From Flavobacterium laiguense (GTDB lineage Bacteria > Bacteroidota > Bacteroidia > Flavobacteriales > Flavobacteriaceae), in contig NZ_QCZH01000006.1 in assembly GCF_003097655.1 (NCBI RefSeq), positions 62,001 through 126,000 on the forward strand: a DNA stretch of 64,000 bases, given 5' to 3'. The translations under genes and the position numbers were made by a program. Under the pieces are notes generated by a model. The model saw only the letters and a program-made list of their open reading frames with translations. It did not search any database and had not been told where the DNA came from. Positions 17,883-26,808 of the stretch are shown here, in pieces; positions within the stretch are counted from its first letter, which is position 1; each line of letters begins with the position of its first letter.

Positions 17883-18566
17883 ATGCGAAATATAGTAATC
17901 ATTGGCGGAAGTAAAGGAATTGGGAATGCTATTCTATTGCAACAATTGAGAAACAATAACGTGTACAACATCAGTAGATCCACACCAGACATCACTCATC
18001 CTAACTTAATTCATTATCCCATTTCAATTCTTGAAGATGATTTACCCGAGATTGAAGCGGTAGATGTTCTTATCTATTGTCCTGGTTCGATTACACTAAA
18101 ACCTATTCTGAGTTTGAATCTGGACGATTTTAGAAATGATTTTGAAATTAACGTAATTGGAGCTGTAAAAGCGATTCAGAAATATTTACCTGCCTTAAAA
18201 AAAGGAAGCAATCCGTCAATTGTATTGTTTAGCACCGTTGCAGCCAAACTGGGAATGCCTTTTCACGCCAGTATCGCTACCGCAAAAGCAGGAATCGAAG
18301 GATTGGTAAAATCACTCGGTGCCGAATTGGCTTCCGTGGTTCGCATAAATGCAATTGCTCCTACCATTACCGAGACTTCGCTTTCGGCTAATATCCTTCG
18401 AAACGACCGAATGAAAGAAAATATGGTAGAACGCCACCCTATGAAAAGTTATCTTAAACCCAATGAAGTGGCCGAAATGGCCAATTATTTAATTTCAGAA
18501 AATGCCAAATCCATTTCGGGACAAGTTTTTGAAATGGATTATGGCATCGTAAGTTTTAAAATGTAA
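17883..18566 (+). CDS. SDR-fold protein lacking the catalytic tyrosine
   Basis: The 227-residue Rossmann protein has IIGGSKGIG for the cofactor loop, a YCPGSI strand replacing NNAG, and VVRINAIAPTITET at the end of strand six. The YxxxK catalytic segment reads SIATAK, so isoleucine (codon 18273-18275, residue about 131) replaces the proton-donating tyrosine while the lysine remains. I recall a subgroup of SDRs near photolyases with Val or Ile here. The longest frame starts at a TTG (17871); ATG 17883 is preferred because it begins at the first beta strand. It ends 4 bp before the next ATG. Confidence 0.82.
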   Translation: MRNIVIIGGSKGIGNAILLQQLRNNNVYNISRSTPDITHPNLIHYPISILEDDLPEIEAVDVLIYCPGSITLKPILSLNLDDFRNDFEINVIGAVKAIQKYLPALKKGSNPSIVLFSTVAAKLGMPFHASIATAKAGIEGLVKSLGAELASVVRINAIAPTITETSLSANILRNDRMKENMVERHPMKSYLKPNEVAEMANYLISENAKSISGQVFEMDYGIVSFKM

Positions 18567-18570
18567 CGAT

Positions 18571-19989
18571 ATGAAAATTCTTTTAACAGGTGCAACAGGA
18601 TATATCGGCAAACGGCTTTTACCAATTTTGGTAAACCAAGGTCATGAAGTTATTTGCTGTGTGAGAGACAAACAGCGTTTTTCTTGTCCTAAAGAATTTG
18701 AAAAAAACATAAAAGTCATTGAAGTTGATTTCTTAAAAAAAGAAACTTTAGAAAACATCCCTCAAGACATAGATGCCGCTTATTATTTAATGCACTCCAT
18801 GTCGGGTTCGGCCAGTAATTATGATGAATTGGAAAGTATTTCGGCCCATAATTTTGTGGAACGAATCAATCAAACAAACGCAAAACAGGTTCTATATTTA
18901 AGTGGCATTGTAAACGACAAATCCCTTTCCAAACATTTATCTTCCCGAAAAGCAGTTGAAGAGGTTTTAAAAACCGGAACTTTTGCCACAACCACTTTAA
19001 GAGCCGGTATCATAGTAGGCTCCGGAAGTGCGTCCTTTGAAATTATTCGGGATTTAGTTCAAAAGTTGCCAATAATGATCACCCCAAAATGGCTCAATAC
19101 TAAATGCCAACCTATAGCTATTGCTGATGTTTTGGCTTTCTTGACAAAATCACTTTTAAACCCATTAACTTATAATCAAAGTTTTGACATCGGTGGTCCA
19201 GATATTCTCACCTACAAAGAAATGCTTTTGGGCTTTGCCAAAGCGATTCACCTCAAAAGGTATATTTACACCATACCCGTAATGACACCCAAATTATCCT
19301 CCTATTGGTTGTATTTTGTAACCTCAACTTCCTATAAATTGGCATCGGCATTGGTGAGCAGTATGAAAGTCGAAGTCATTTGCCGGGACAACAGCATAAA
19401 TTCGATTTTGAATATCAATCCTATGTCTTATGAAATGGCATTATCCAAAGCCTTGGTAAAAATCGATAATGATGATATCACTTCGAGTTGGAAAGATTCC
19501 ATTATAAGCGGACAATTTAAAGGCAATGTGAAAGACTTCATCAAAGTACCCAAAAAAGACTGTTTTATCGACCGAAGAAAAATGGAAATCAAAGACCGAG
19601 CTTTTACCATCAACCAAATTTGGTCAATTGGCGGTGAAACAGGTTGGTATTATGGGGATTGGCTGTGGGGGCTACGCGGATTTATCGATAAACTCTTTGG
19701 TGGTGTGGGGACCAGAAGAGGCCGCACCAAAAAGCGCGAAATCCACGCCGGTGATGCATTAGACTTTTGGCGGGTTTTGTATGCCAATAAAAAAGAAGGT
19801 AAACTGGTTCTCTATGCCGAAATGAAACTACCCGGTCAAGCCTGGCTCGAATTCAAAATCATCAAGAACACATTATATCAATCTGCCACTTTTAGACCCA
19901 AAGGCATTTGGGGTAAATTATATTGGTATTCTGTCTTGCCTTTTCACGGATTTATTTTCAATGGAATGCTCAATAGGTTGATTCAGTAA
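18571..19989 (+). CDS. NAD(P)-binding protein with C-terminal DUF2867
   Basis: The 472-residue protein has an N-terminal atypical SDR domain (about 1-300; LLTGATGYIGKRLLP cofactor loop, YYLMHSMSG, YLSGIV). A C-terminal DUF2867 domain follows (about 320-472; DRAFTINQIWSIGGETGWYYGDWLW and GDALDFWRVLYA). The function is unassigned. This two-domain family is often seen with photolyase and SRPBCC genes. It is the last gene of the plus-strand operon beginning at 15899. Its stop codon abuts the convergent photolyase stop with no base between them and no terminator. Confidence 0.85.
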   Translation: MKILLTGATGYIGKRLLPILVNQGHEVICCVRDKQRFSCPKEFEKNIKVIEVDFLKKETLENIPQDIDAAYYLMHSMSGSASNYDELESISAHNFVERINQTNAKQVLYLSGIVNDKSLSKHLSSRKAVEEVLKTGTFATTTLRAGIIVGSGSASFEIIRDLVQKLPIMITPKWLNTKCQPIAIADVLAFLTKSLLNPLTYNQSFDIGGPDILTYKEMLLGFAKAIHLKRYIYTIPVMTPKLSSYWLYFVTSTSYKLASALVSSMKVEVICRDNSINSILNINPMSYEMALSKALVKIDNDDITSSWKDSIISGQFKGNVKDFIKVPKKDCFIDRRKMEIKDRAFTINQIWSIGGETGWYYGDWLWGLRGFIDKLFGGVGTRRGRTKKREIHAGDALDFWRVLYANKKEGKLVLYAEMKLPGQAWLEFKIIKNTLYQSATFRPKGIWGKLYWYSVLPFHGFIFNGMLNRLIQ

Positions 19990-21285
19990 TTATCTTAAAA
20001 TCCCTGCTTTATAAGTAGCAATCGCTCGGTCTCTGGCAAAGGCATGTTCTACCATAGGCTTGGCGTAACCCAAATCAAATTCAGGTATCCATTTGCGGAT
20101 GTAGATTCCGTTTTTGTCAAACTTTTTGAGTTGGATATCAGGATTAAAAACCCTAAAATAAGGTGCTGCATCGCAACCTGTTCCTGCTGCCCATTGCCAG
20201 TTACCTACATTAGCAGACAAATCATAATCCAATAGTTTCTCGGCAAAATAGGCTTCGCCCCACTGCCAATTAATGAGTAAATGTTTGCATAAAAAACTCG
20301 CAACCACCATACGCACTCTATTGTGCATATAACCCGTCGCATTAAGCTGACGCATCCCCGCATCGACCATAGGATAGCCAGTAGTTCCTGCACACCATCG
20401 CTTAAAGTCTTCCTCATTGTTGCGCCACTGAATCCCATCATAGGCCGATTTGAAATTATGGCTGACAACTTTGGGGAAGCTAAACAGGATTTGCATAAAG
20501 AATTCTCTCCAGATCAATTCACTCAAAAAAACGTCATTTTTATGAACCGCCCAATTCACTAACTTTCGGATGCTTTCCGTTCCAAAACGCAAATGAGGTG
20601 ACAAATAGGATGTGCTGTCTATTGCGGGAAAATCTCTAGTTTCATCGTAATTGGAAATCTGTGTGAGGTTATAAAGCTGTACTTTTATATTACTTTCCTC
20701 GAAACCTATTTGCTGTAAAGTGGGAAAATCAAAATTGCTTTTGTGAAAATTGGAGAAATAGCTTTCGGCATCGTATTCCAGAAGCGGCGCCATTGATTTG
20801 TATTTTTCCAACCATTTATTCTTGTAAGGCGTGTAAATAGTATAAGGCAATCCATCGGCTTTACTGATTTCTAACTCTTCAAAAATCACTTGGTCTTTGA
20901 AAGAAAAACATAGAGCGTTATTTTCTTTTGCCAATGCTGTAATGGCTAAATCTCTCTTAATAGCATAGGGTTCATAATCTTTATTGAAGAAAACTTCCGA
21001 AACGGCAAACTCTTCAAAAAGAGATTTCCAAACTTCAGTTGTTGTTCCTTTTTTAATTAAAATTGAACTCTCAATGGCATTCAATTTTGTGTTTAATTTA
21101 CGGAGCGATTCATGTATAAAACCAACGCGTGCATCATTTTTTGGCAAACTATTCAAAATATCCGTGTCGAAAATAAACAAAGGAATCACAGGATATTTGG
21201 AATGCAAAGCATGATACAACGCTACATTATCGTCTAGACGCAAATCGCGTCGGAACCAAAAAATAGATACTTCCTGTTTTGTCAT
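19990..21285 (-). CDS. phr: Deoxyribodipyrimidine photolyase, class I CPD type
   Basis: The 431-residue flavoprotein repairs UV-induced pyrimidine dimers using blue light. The N-terminal antenna-binding Rossmann domain starts FWFRRDLRLDDN. The FAD-binding helical domain contains WREFFMQILF, RWCAGTTGYPMVDAGMRQL, GYMHNRVRMVVASFL and LSANVGNWQWAAGTGCDAAP, including the tryptophans expected for electron transfer. Its length is slightly short of E. coli PhrB (472). It is the last gene of the minus-strand run of crtZ, cyclase and SRPBCC, though separated from SRPBCC by a 110-bp palindromic spacer. Confidence 0.93.
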   Translation of the reverse strand: MTKQEVSIFWFRRDLRLDDNVALYHALHSKYPVIPLFIFDTDILNSLPKNDARVGFIHESLRKLNTKLNAIESSILIKKGTTTEVWKSLFEEFAVSEVFFNKDYEPYAIKRDLAITALAKENNALCFSFKDQVIFEELEISKADGLPYTIYTPYKNKWLEKYKSMAPLLEYDAESYFSNFHKSNFDFPTLQQIGFEESNIKVQLYNLTQISNYDETRDFPAIDSTSYLSPHLRFGTESIRKLVNWAVHKNDVFLSELIWREFFMQILFSFPKVVSHNFKSAYDGIQWRNNEEDFKRWCAGTTGYPMVDAGMRQLNATGYMHNRVRMVVASFLCKHLLINWQWGEAYFAEKLLDYDLSANVGNWQWAAGTGCDAAPYFRVFNPDIQLKKFDKNGIYIRKWIPEFDLGYAKPMVEHAFARDRAIATYKAGILR

Positions 21286-21299
21286 TTTTTTTAAAGTTT

Positions 21300-21415
21300 C
21301 TAAGAATCTAAGTAACTGAGATGCTAAGCTTCTGTAATCTTGTGATTAATTCTTGTTTCAAAATTATTATTTTCCTTTTCTAAAATCTTAGCAGCTCAGA
21401 ATCTTAGTAACTTAG
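21300..21415. repeat. Imperfect inverted repeat between photolyase and SRPBCC genes
   Basis: Two 29-nt arms (21300-21328 and 21387-21415) built from CTAAG/CTGAG units pair with about 22 matches around a loop of about 58 nt. The distal arm runs into the last codons of the SRPBCC gene. It resembles low-complexity spacers I remember from Flavobacterium genomes. Confidence 0.7.
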
Positions 21416-21878
21416 AACCTTCTTTATTAAAAATTTGATCGACTTTTACACAACGGTAATCAAAAATTTCTTTCAGTTGTTTTTTAACGATTAAAGCATT
21501 CACAATTCGCCCCAAAATCCCTAAAGGCAAAGCATAATGCACTATGTCAGTCATTTTCACACCGGTTGGAGTTGCTTCAAAAAAATGTTTGTGGTGCCAA
21601 AAACTATAAGGCCCAAAACGTTGTTCGTCTATAAAATAGGCTTTGTCTTTGACTTTGGTAATTTCGGTGACCCAATTCAATTTTAATCCCAAAAAAGGCG
21701 AAATTTTGTATTGAATGATTTGCCCCGCATACATCGATTGGTTGTCAAAATCGGTGATTTCGAAACCCATGGTTTTGGGTGTTATTTTCTGCAAATTTCC
21801 TGGACTGGAGAAAAAAGCCCAACATTCATCTAAAGTCGCATTGATGTGTTGAACTGTTTCTTTTTTATATACTTTCAT
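21396..21878 (-). CDS. SRPBCC-family (START-like) protein
   Basis: A 160-residue helix-grip protein. KKETVQHINATLDECWAFFSSP at the N-terminus, the central hydrophobic strands and EATPTGVKMTDIVHYALPLG are characteristic of the photolyase-associated SRPBCC subgroup. Ligand and reaction are unknown. Its start overlaps the lycopene cyclase stop by 14 bp. The C-terminal SKLLRF tail is encoded within an intergenic repeat arm, so the reading frame seems to have been terminated by, or extended into, the repeat. Confidence 0.8.
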   Translation of the reverse strand: MKVYKKETVQHINATLDECWAFFSSPGNLQKITPKTMGFEITDFDNQSMYAGQIIQYKISPFLGLKLNWVTEITKVKDKAYFIDEQRFGPYSFWHHKHFFEATPTGVKMTDIVHYALPLGILGRIVNALIVKKQLKEIFDYRCVKVDQIFNKEGSKLLRF

Positions 21879-22554
21879 TTTTTCTTTCCATTATTTTCAT
21901 CAAAACTAAACTCATCAACAGCATTGTAAAAGCATAACCAACATCTTCGACAGGTATTGTTCCCAATCGAATGCCTAAATTCTCGTTATTATTATAAAAA
22001 ACAACTGGCTCTTCTATAAAACTACCGGTGAGAATTCCATTTACGAGTAAAAACGGAATCAAAATGATTAAAAAAGTGAGGAAATAAGTTTTTAAAATCA
22101 CAGGAAACTTAAAAACGGCTATCGTTAAAACTAAAATAAACATACTGAAATTGACAAAAGTGTACCATTTATCAAAATTCAATATAGTTACTGGAACAAC
22201 GAGAATCATCAAAAACCAATAAATCCTTTTTACGACAGTACCACTCAAAGCCACATTCGGCAAGAAATACTGAAAAGAAAAATGAATAAATATACTGGCA
22301 TAAGGGATGCAAATAAAGAAAAGCCACTCTTCTATTGGCAAACCAAAAAAATTTATTCCAGAATGATACCTTGGGTTAAAACTCCACACACCTATTTTTG
22401 TAAAAATAATATCCCAAACGATAAAAAATAGTGCCGTAATAATCAAAGAAGGAAAAACGATTTTCCAACGGTTACTAAATTTCATTCTTTTTTCGAAACT
22501 ATACAAAAAAGGAATAATGAAAGAAGCAATGTTTAAAATAAGATATAGTGACAT
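21865..22554 (-). CDS. Lycopene cyclase (CrtYc/CrtYd-like, membrane type)
   Basis: A 229-residue polytopic membrane protein with about seven hydrophobic helices. Two similar halves each hold the lycopene cyclase-domain pattern: WDIIFTKIGVWSFNPRYHSGINFFGLPIEEWLFF, split here as WDIIFTKIGVWSFNPRY and GLPIEEWLFF, and later the GTIPVEDVGYAFTMLL segment. It converts the psi ends of lycopene to beta rings. ATG 22554 is chosen over the upstream 22608 because it lies one base after the crtZ stop (TAG-T-ATG), indicating coupled translation, and because the extra residues would not be membrane-like. Confidence 0.87.
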   Translation of the reverse strand: MSLYLILNIASFIIPFLYSFEKRMKFSNRWKIVFPSLIITALFFIVWDIIFTKIGVWSFNPRYHSGINFFGLPIEEWLFFICIPYASIFIHFSFQYFLPNVALSGTVVKRIYWFLMILVVPVTILNFDKWYTFVNFSMFILVLTIAVFKFPVILKTYFLTFLIILIPFLLVNGILTGSFIEEPVVFYNNNENLGIRLGTIPVEDVGYAFTMLLMSLVLMKIMERKNESI

Positions 22555-22555
22555 A

Positions 22556-22996
22556 CTAAATTTTATAATATTTAAAAGGCACAAACAACATTCCGAAACA
22601 CTCACCATGCTCTTTTCTCAAATGTTTATGATGCACTTTGTGGGCCTTACGCAAGCCAACTAAATATTTGTTTTTGGTGTTTTTGAACCATTTAAAACGT
22701 TGGTGAATCAATACGTCGTGAATCATAAAATAGCAAAAACCATAGGTTGTGATTCCTAGGGCGATGAAAAACAAATAATTCATTCCGTCTTGCACGCCAA
22801 AATAAAAAAGCACAATACTGGGTGTGGCAAAAATCAGAAAGAATATATCATTTCGTTCGAATGTATGCTCATATTTTGGCTGATGATGATCCGCATGAAA
22901 ATACCACATGAGTCCATGCATAATGTATTTATGCGTAAGCCATGTGACACATTCCATGAATAAAAAAACACCTAAAAAAATCAAAAAGGAAACCAT
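22556..22996 (-). CDS. crtZ: Beta-carotene hydroxylase CrtZ
   Basis: A 146-residue membrane di-iron hydroxylase with the His clusters HKYIMHGLMWYFHADHH, HDVLIHQRF and HKVHHKH, and four hydrophobic segments. It adds hydroxyl groups at C3 of beta rings, giving zeaxanthin from beta-carotene. It is coupled to the lycopene cyclase downstream. A gap of 96 bp separates it from the porin gene upstream. I see no clear TAnnTTTG box in that gap, so it may be read from farther upstream. Confidence 0.93.
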   Translation of the reverse strand: MVSFLIFLGVFLFMECVTWLTHKYIMHGLMWYFHADHHQPKYEHTFERNDIFFLIFATPSIVLFYFGVQDGMNYLFFIALGITTYGFCYFMIHDVLIHQRFKWFKNTKNKYLVGLRKAHKVHHKHLRKEHGECFGMLFVPFKYYKI

Positions 22997-23092
22997 ATTC
23001 TTTTTATTGAATTAAATTATTTGAGTGATTGGGAAGTAGCTTTTAGCCATTAGCCTTGAATCTCATTTATGTAGTAACTATTACAAAGTAAA

Positions 23093-24805
23093 TTAAAGCG
23101 CATACCTAAAAAATAACATTGCACTAAACCAAGGTTTAGTTGTATTACTGAGTGCCTCTTTTACACCCAAACCGGGTATTGTATATGCCAGGTGTCCGTG
23201 CCAGTACCAATGTCTGGAGCGAAAATACTTTACGGTTATATTGAACTCACTACCATATTCCTTTTTAGGCAAATACCCCAAAGCAGGATTTCCTCCTATA
23301 TTATTATTGGCAACTGCATACATATACATTGCCTGAGGAACTAATTCTATTCTTTGCCAAGGACGAATATTAGCTTGTAACTGATGAACATTCATATTAC
23401 TATTTTGTACCACTTTGAAATGGTTGGCACCAATTACCCATTCTTCGCCATTGCCTCCCGTGAGTAATGGATCCCATCGTTCGTAGGTTTCAGTATCTGG
23501 GTCATCACCCGAGAAAAACGCATACCGATAGCGAAGAGCAGGAGCACCTTTGCTTTTGGCAAAACTCCAGCCTATTTCTGAGTAACCTGCAAAGGACTTC
23601 ATATCAAAATTACTATTCCGTTCATAGGCAATTTCTCCTTTGTAGAATAGCCCTGGAACATCCGGGGGTTTATTGGTATAATATCGTAAATTAAAAAGTT
23701 GCAGCCCTTCTCGTCCCAATACCTCACCTGATGGAGTGTAATACTTGAAGGAGGATTGCGGAACGCCTAGCATCATAAAACCAATTTGATTGGAATAGCC
23801 ATCACCCAATTCAGCGTTAAATCCGCGGATAACAGTTTTTGAATCTACAATGTCTAGCTCATCAGGATCAAGTTGAAAGACCTGCAACAGAAAGTTGTTA
23901 TAACGTATTGATGCCAGTCCGAGATAATCCGCTGCCCATCGTGGATTGAGTTGTAAAGCTCCACGGTTGTCTCCATTTGCAGCAGTGTTTCTAATTATAA
24001 ACCCTTTTCCCACCGAAAATTGTTGTCTGCCCATTGAAAGGTTGTAGGTAAACCTATTACCAGATGGATAACTGGTTGTTCCTACAAATCCAAGAAAGGC
24101 ATCATCAAAAGCGCCGTATGCCCTTGATTCATCTGTAAAAAGTTCTCTTCCTGCTGAAGCACTCATAATGTAACTTGCACCACCATAGAGGTATACACTC
24201 CGTTTTGTCGAAAGGGTCGTGATTCCATAAAGTCCACCTGAAACCCAACCTTCTATCCAACCTGTGTAACCTTCTCCAGCGGGATTTTGTGCTAAAGGGT
24301 TGCCGTTAAGCATGGCATCTTCTCTTGCATACCATGAATTATTGTTGGAATACAACATTTGCGCCATGGCAAATTTAGTGGTGAGCAATGATTTATTGTC
24401 TTGATAAAGAATTGGAAAATCCTTTTCTCCTATTAACGCACCACTTTTCTCCTTTTTCCCTTTTGCCTTTTCACTTATAACTACCGTTAAAGTAATATTT
24501 ATACCTCCCAATTGCGAAGGAAGCACTTCATATTGTGCCTCGGATACTTGCTCTAATTTGTATACTTTATTAGTATATCCATCAAGGAGTAGATTACGAA
24601 CAGTCGTTTGTGGAAAAATGGGGAATGCTCGTTTCACTTCCTGTTCTAGATTTTTTTGTGCTATTGAGTCGGTTAATTTATTTTTAAAAACGTAAATTAC
24701 ATTGGTAATTCGTTCTCCTTCATAAAACGCACTGCTTACTTGAGCAAAAACGTTTTGGACAGTTAACATAAATAGCAAGAGAATAACTATTTTATTTATT
24801 TTCAT
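23093..24805 (-). CDS. Outer-membrane porin of the alginate-export-like family
   Basis: About 570 residues with a Sec signal peptide (MKINKIVILLLFMLTVQNVFAQ split at the AQ). A soluble N-terminal portion is followed by a large beta-barrel with many alternating aromatic strands and a terminal SAMLFFRYAL strand. Motifs such as RYNNFLLQVFQLDPDELD, GLFYKGEIAYE and APALRYRYAFFSGDDP match porins of the alginate export family (18-stranded). ATG 24805 (or 24808) is chosen because it puts the signal peptide at the N-terminus; the longer frame would overlap the dehydrogenase. It follows that gene by about 17 bp. The cargo is unknown. Confidence 0.78.
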   Translation of the reverse strand: MKINKIVILLLFMLTVQNVFAQVSSAFYEGERITNVIYVFKNKLTDSIAQKNLEQEVKRAFPIFPQTTVRNLLLDGYTNKVYKLEQVSEAQYEVLPSQLGGINITLTVVISEKAKGKKEKSGALIGEKDFPILYQDNKSLLTTKFAMAQMLYSNNNSWYAREDAMLNGNPLAQNPAGEGYTGWIEGWVSGGLYGITTLSTKRSVYLYGGASYIMSASAGRELFTDESRAYGAFDDAFLGFVGTTSYPSGNRFTYNLSMGRQQFSVGKGFIIRNTAANGDNRGALQLNPRWAADYLGLASIRYNNFLLQVFQLDPDELDIVDSKTVIRGFNAELGDGYSNQIGFMMLGVPQSSFKYYTPSGEVLGREGLQLFNLRYYTNKPPDVPGLFYKGEIAYERNSNFDMKSFAGYSEIGWSFAKSKGAPALRYRYAFFSGDDPDTETYERWDPLLTGGNGEEWVIGANHFKVVQNSNMNVHQLQANIRPWQRIELVPQAMYMYAVANNNIGGNPALGYLPKKEYGSEFNITVKYFRSRHWYWHGHLAYTIPGLGVKEALSNTTKPWFSAMLFFRYAL

Positions 24806-24822
24806 CATCCTAGTTTTTGCTA

Positions 24823-25815
24823 TTAATAAGCTGTCCATCCACCATCAGTAGGGTAAAGTGCTCCCGTCAAATTAGATGCTTCGTCAGAAAGAAGAAATAG
24901 TATTACTGATGCTTGTTCCCAGACCGTTGCCATACGATGCTTGGTATCATTCATCATCAGTAAGCTCTCCGTTTTAGCTCCACCCATACCTTTAATTCCT
25001 CGTTTTTTTACCTCTTTTACAAATTCGAATGCTTTATCCGTCATTGGCGTGGCTGTAGCTGCCATGTTCACTGAGTTTACGCGAATTCCGTAAGGAGCAT
25101 AATCAATAGCTGCGCTTCGCGTTAATCCATTTACTGCGTGTTTACTTGCCACATAAGCAGGATTACCTGCTAATCCAGTTAGTCCTGCAATAGATCCTAC
25201 TGTTACTATTGCACCTCCATTTCCTTGCTTAAGGAATTGTTTGGTTACTGCACGCATGGTCTTAAAGGTTCCTGTAGCGTTTACATCCATTACATAATCC
25301 CAATACTCATCAGAAGCTGCATCAACTGCTGTAGGAAGCAAATCTTTTTGCTTGTCGTAGTCGAAAGAATCACCAGAGAAAGTACCATCCATTACCCCTG
25401 CATTTAATAAAGCAATATCTATTTTTCCGTATTTGTTAATAGCTTGGATAATAAGATTATTACAATCCTCCGTACTTCGAATATCTGTTTTTACAAAAAG
25501 TGCTTTGCCACCTTCTTTACGAATATACTGAGCCGTTGCTTCACCTTGTGGTGCCAGCCAATCACCAATAACCACTATTGCTCCTTCACGAGAAGCTCGA
25601 ATAGCGGCGGCTCTTCCTATTCCTCTTGCGCCTCCAGTTACTACGAAAACTCGCCCCTTGAGTCGGTCTTTTGAATAATAAGTTGAGTCGATAGGTGTAA
25701 TGTCATTTTTTTTTAATTCCCTATTCTCTTGAGCAATAACTTTTTCGCTAATTTGAATCATAGCAACTAATAAAACAGCTATTAAGACTTTTTTTTTGGT
25801 CAATCGTGTTTTCAT
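24823..25815 (-). CDS. Short-chain dehydrogenase with an apparent Sec signal peptide
   Basis: A 330-residue classical SDR: VVTGGARGIGRAA cofactor loop, LNAGVMDGT, catalytic VGSIAG serine, and YVASKHAVNGL with tyrosine and lysine both present. The first about 28 residues (KKKVLIAVLLVAMIQISEKVIAQ, split here as a basic start, a hydrophobic core and an AQ cleavage site) look like a Sec signal, with no twin-arginine motif. An exported NAD(P)-dependent enzyme would be unusual. If translation began at Met19 the protein would be cytoplasmic. It pairs with the porin 17 bp downstream. Confidence 0.82.
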   Translation of the reverse strand: MKTRLTKKKVLIAVLLVAMIQISEKVIAQENRELKKNDITPIDSTYYSKDRLKGRVFVVTGGARGIGRAAAIRASREGAIVVIGDWLAPQGEATAQYIRKEGGKALFVKTDIRSTEDCNNLIIQAINKYGKIDIALLNAGVMDGTFSGDSFDYDKQKDLLPTAVDAASDEYWDYVMDVNATGTFKTMRAVTKQFLKQGNGGAIVTVGSIAGLTGLAGNPAYVASKHAVNGLTRSAAIDYAPYGIRVNSVNMAATATPMTDKAFEFVKEVKKRGIKGMGGAKTESLLMMNDTKHRMATVWEQASVILFLLSDEASNLTGALYPTDGGWTAY

Positions 25816-25966
25816 ACGCTTTGTTATTTACATTAATTTTTTATTGTAACTCTTTTATACATAAAGTTATCAAAAAAACAATCTTAATCATTTTTTTACT
25901 GCTTTAAGCTATTGAATTCTTTGATTATCAAATACTTACTAATAACTTTTAATTAATCACTGTGTG

Positions 25967-26806
25967 TTATACCAATTTCAGCTTGTAAGATACGAACGAT
26001 TGAGCCAATAATCCTGCTTTGGAATAATTGGAAACCCGAATTCTTGTATTTCCAATTTCGTTAGATGGTGTGTGCGCCAGTTTTTTGAGCAATTTTTTGT
26101 AATAAACATAAGCTGTGTAAACGCCAAATTTTGCTTCCAAAGGCAATCTTACGATTCCTTGATAGGCAATTCTAAAATCTTCCTCGATTTCCTCGATTAT
26201 TGCTTTTTTTGATTTTTCATCAAAAGATTTTAAATCGACTCCTGGAAAATAATTACGGTTCAACAGTAAATTATCATCCTTTAAATCACGCAGAAAATTT
26301 ACTTTTTGGAAAGCCGAACCCAATCGCATCGCTTGGTCTTTTAGTAAATAGAATTTTTCATCATCACCTTTTACAAATACTTTAAGACACATCAATCCAA
26401 CTACATCGGCAGAACCGTAAATGTACTCGTTGTATTCCTCTTTGCTGTGATAATCGGACTTGATTAAATCGAGTTTCATACTTTTGAGAAACGACTGAAT
26501 CATCTCATCGGTTATGTTGTATTCTTTAACCGTTTGTTGGAAGGAATTCAAAATTGGGTTCAAACTGATTCCCGATTTCATGGCTTTGTAATACTCGGAT
26601 TCAAAGTCATTGATTAGATTTTCTTTGTCATAACCATGAAAAGAATCTACAATTTCATCGGCAAAACGCACAAATCCGTAGATGCTGTAAATGGCATCAC
26701 GAATGCTGGGCGCCAACATGTAAACCGCCATAGAAAACGAAGTACTGTAATTCTTGGTGACCAATTTACTGCACTTAAAGGACACATCATCAAACAATTG
26801 CTTCAT
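25967..26806 (-). CDS. crtB: Phytoene synthase CrtB
   Basis: A 279-residue trans-isoprenyl diphosphate synthase-like enzyme that condenses two GGPP into phytoene. The two Asp-rich signatures are visible as RFADEIVDSF (about residues 47-56) and QKVNFLRDLKDD (about 167-178). It starts 2 bp after the crtI stop, so the two are co-translated. A 151-bp gap follows before the SDR gene. Confidence 0.93.
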   Translation of the reverse strand: MKQLFDDVSFKCSKLVTKNYSTSFSMAVYMLAPSIRDAIYSIYGFVRFADEIVDSFHGYDKENLINDFESEYYKAMKSGISLNPILNSFQQTVKEYNITDEMIQSFLKSMKLDLIKSDYHSKEEYNEYIYGSADVVGLMCLKVFVKGDDEKFYLLKDQAMRLGSAFQKVNFLRDLKDDNLLLNRNYFPGVDLKSFDEKSKKAIIEEIEEDFRIAYQGIVRLPLEAKFGVYTAYVYYKKLLKKLAHTPSNEIGNTRIRVSNYSKAGLLAQSFVSYKLKLV

Positions 26807-26808
26807 GA

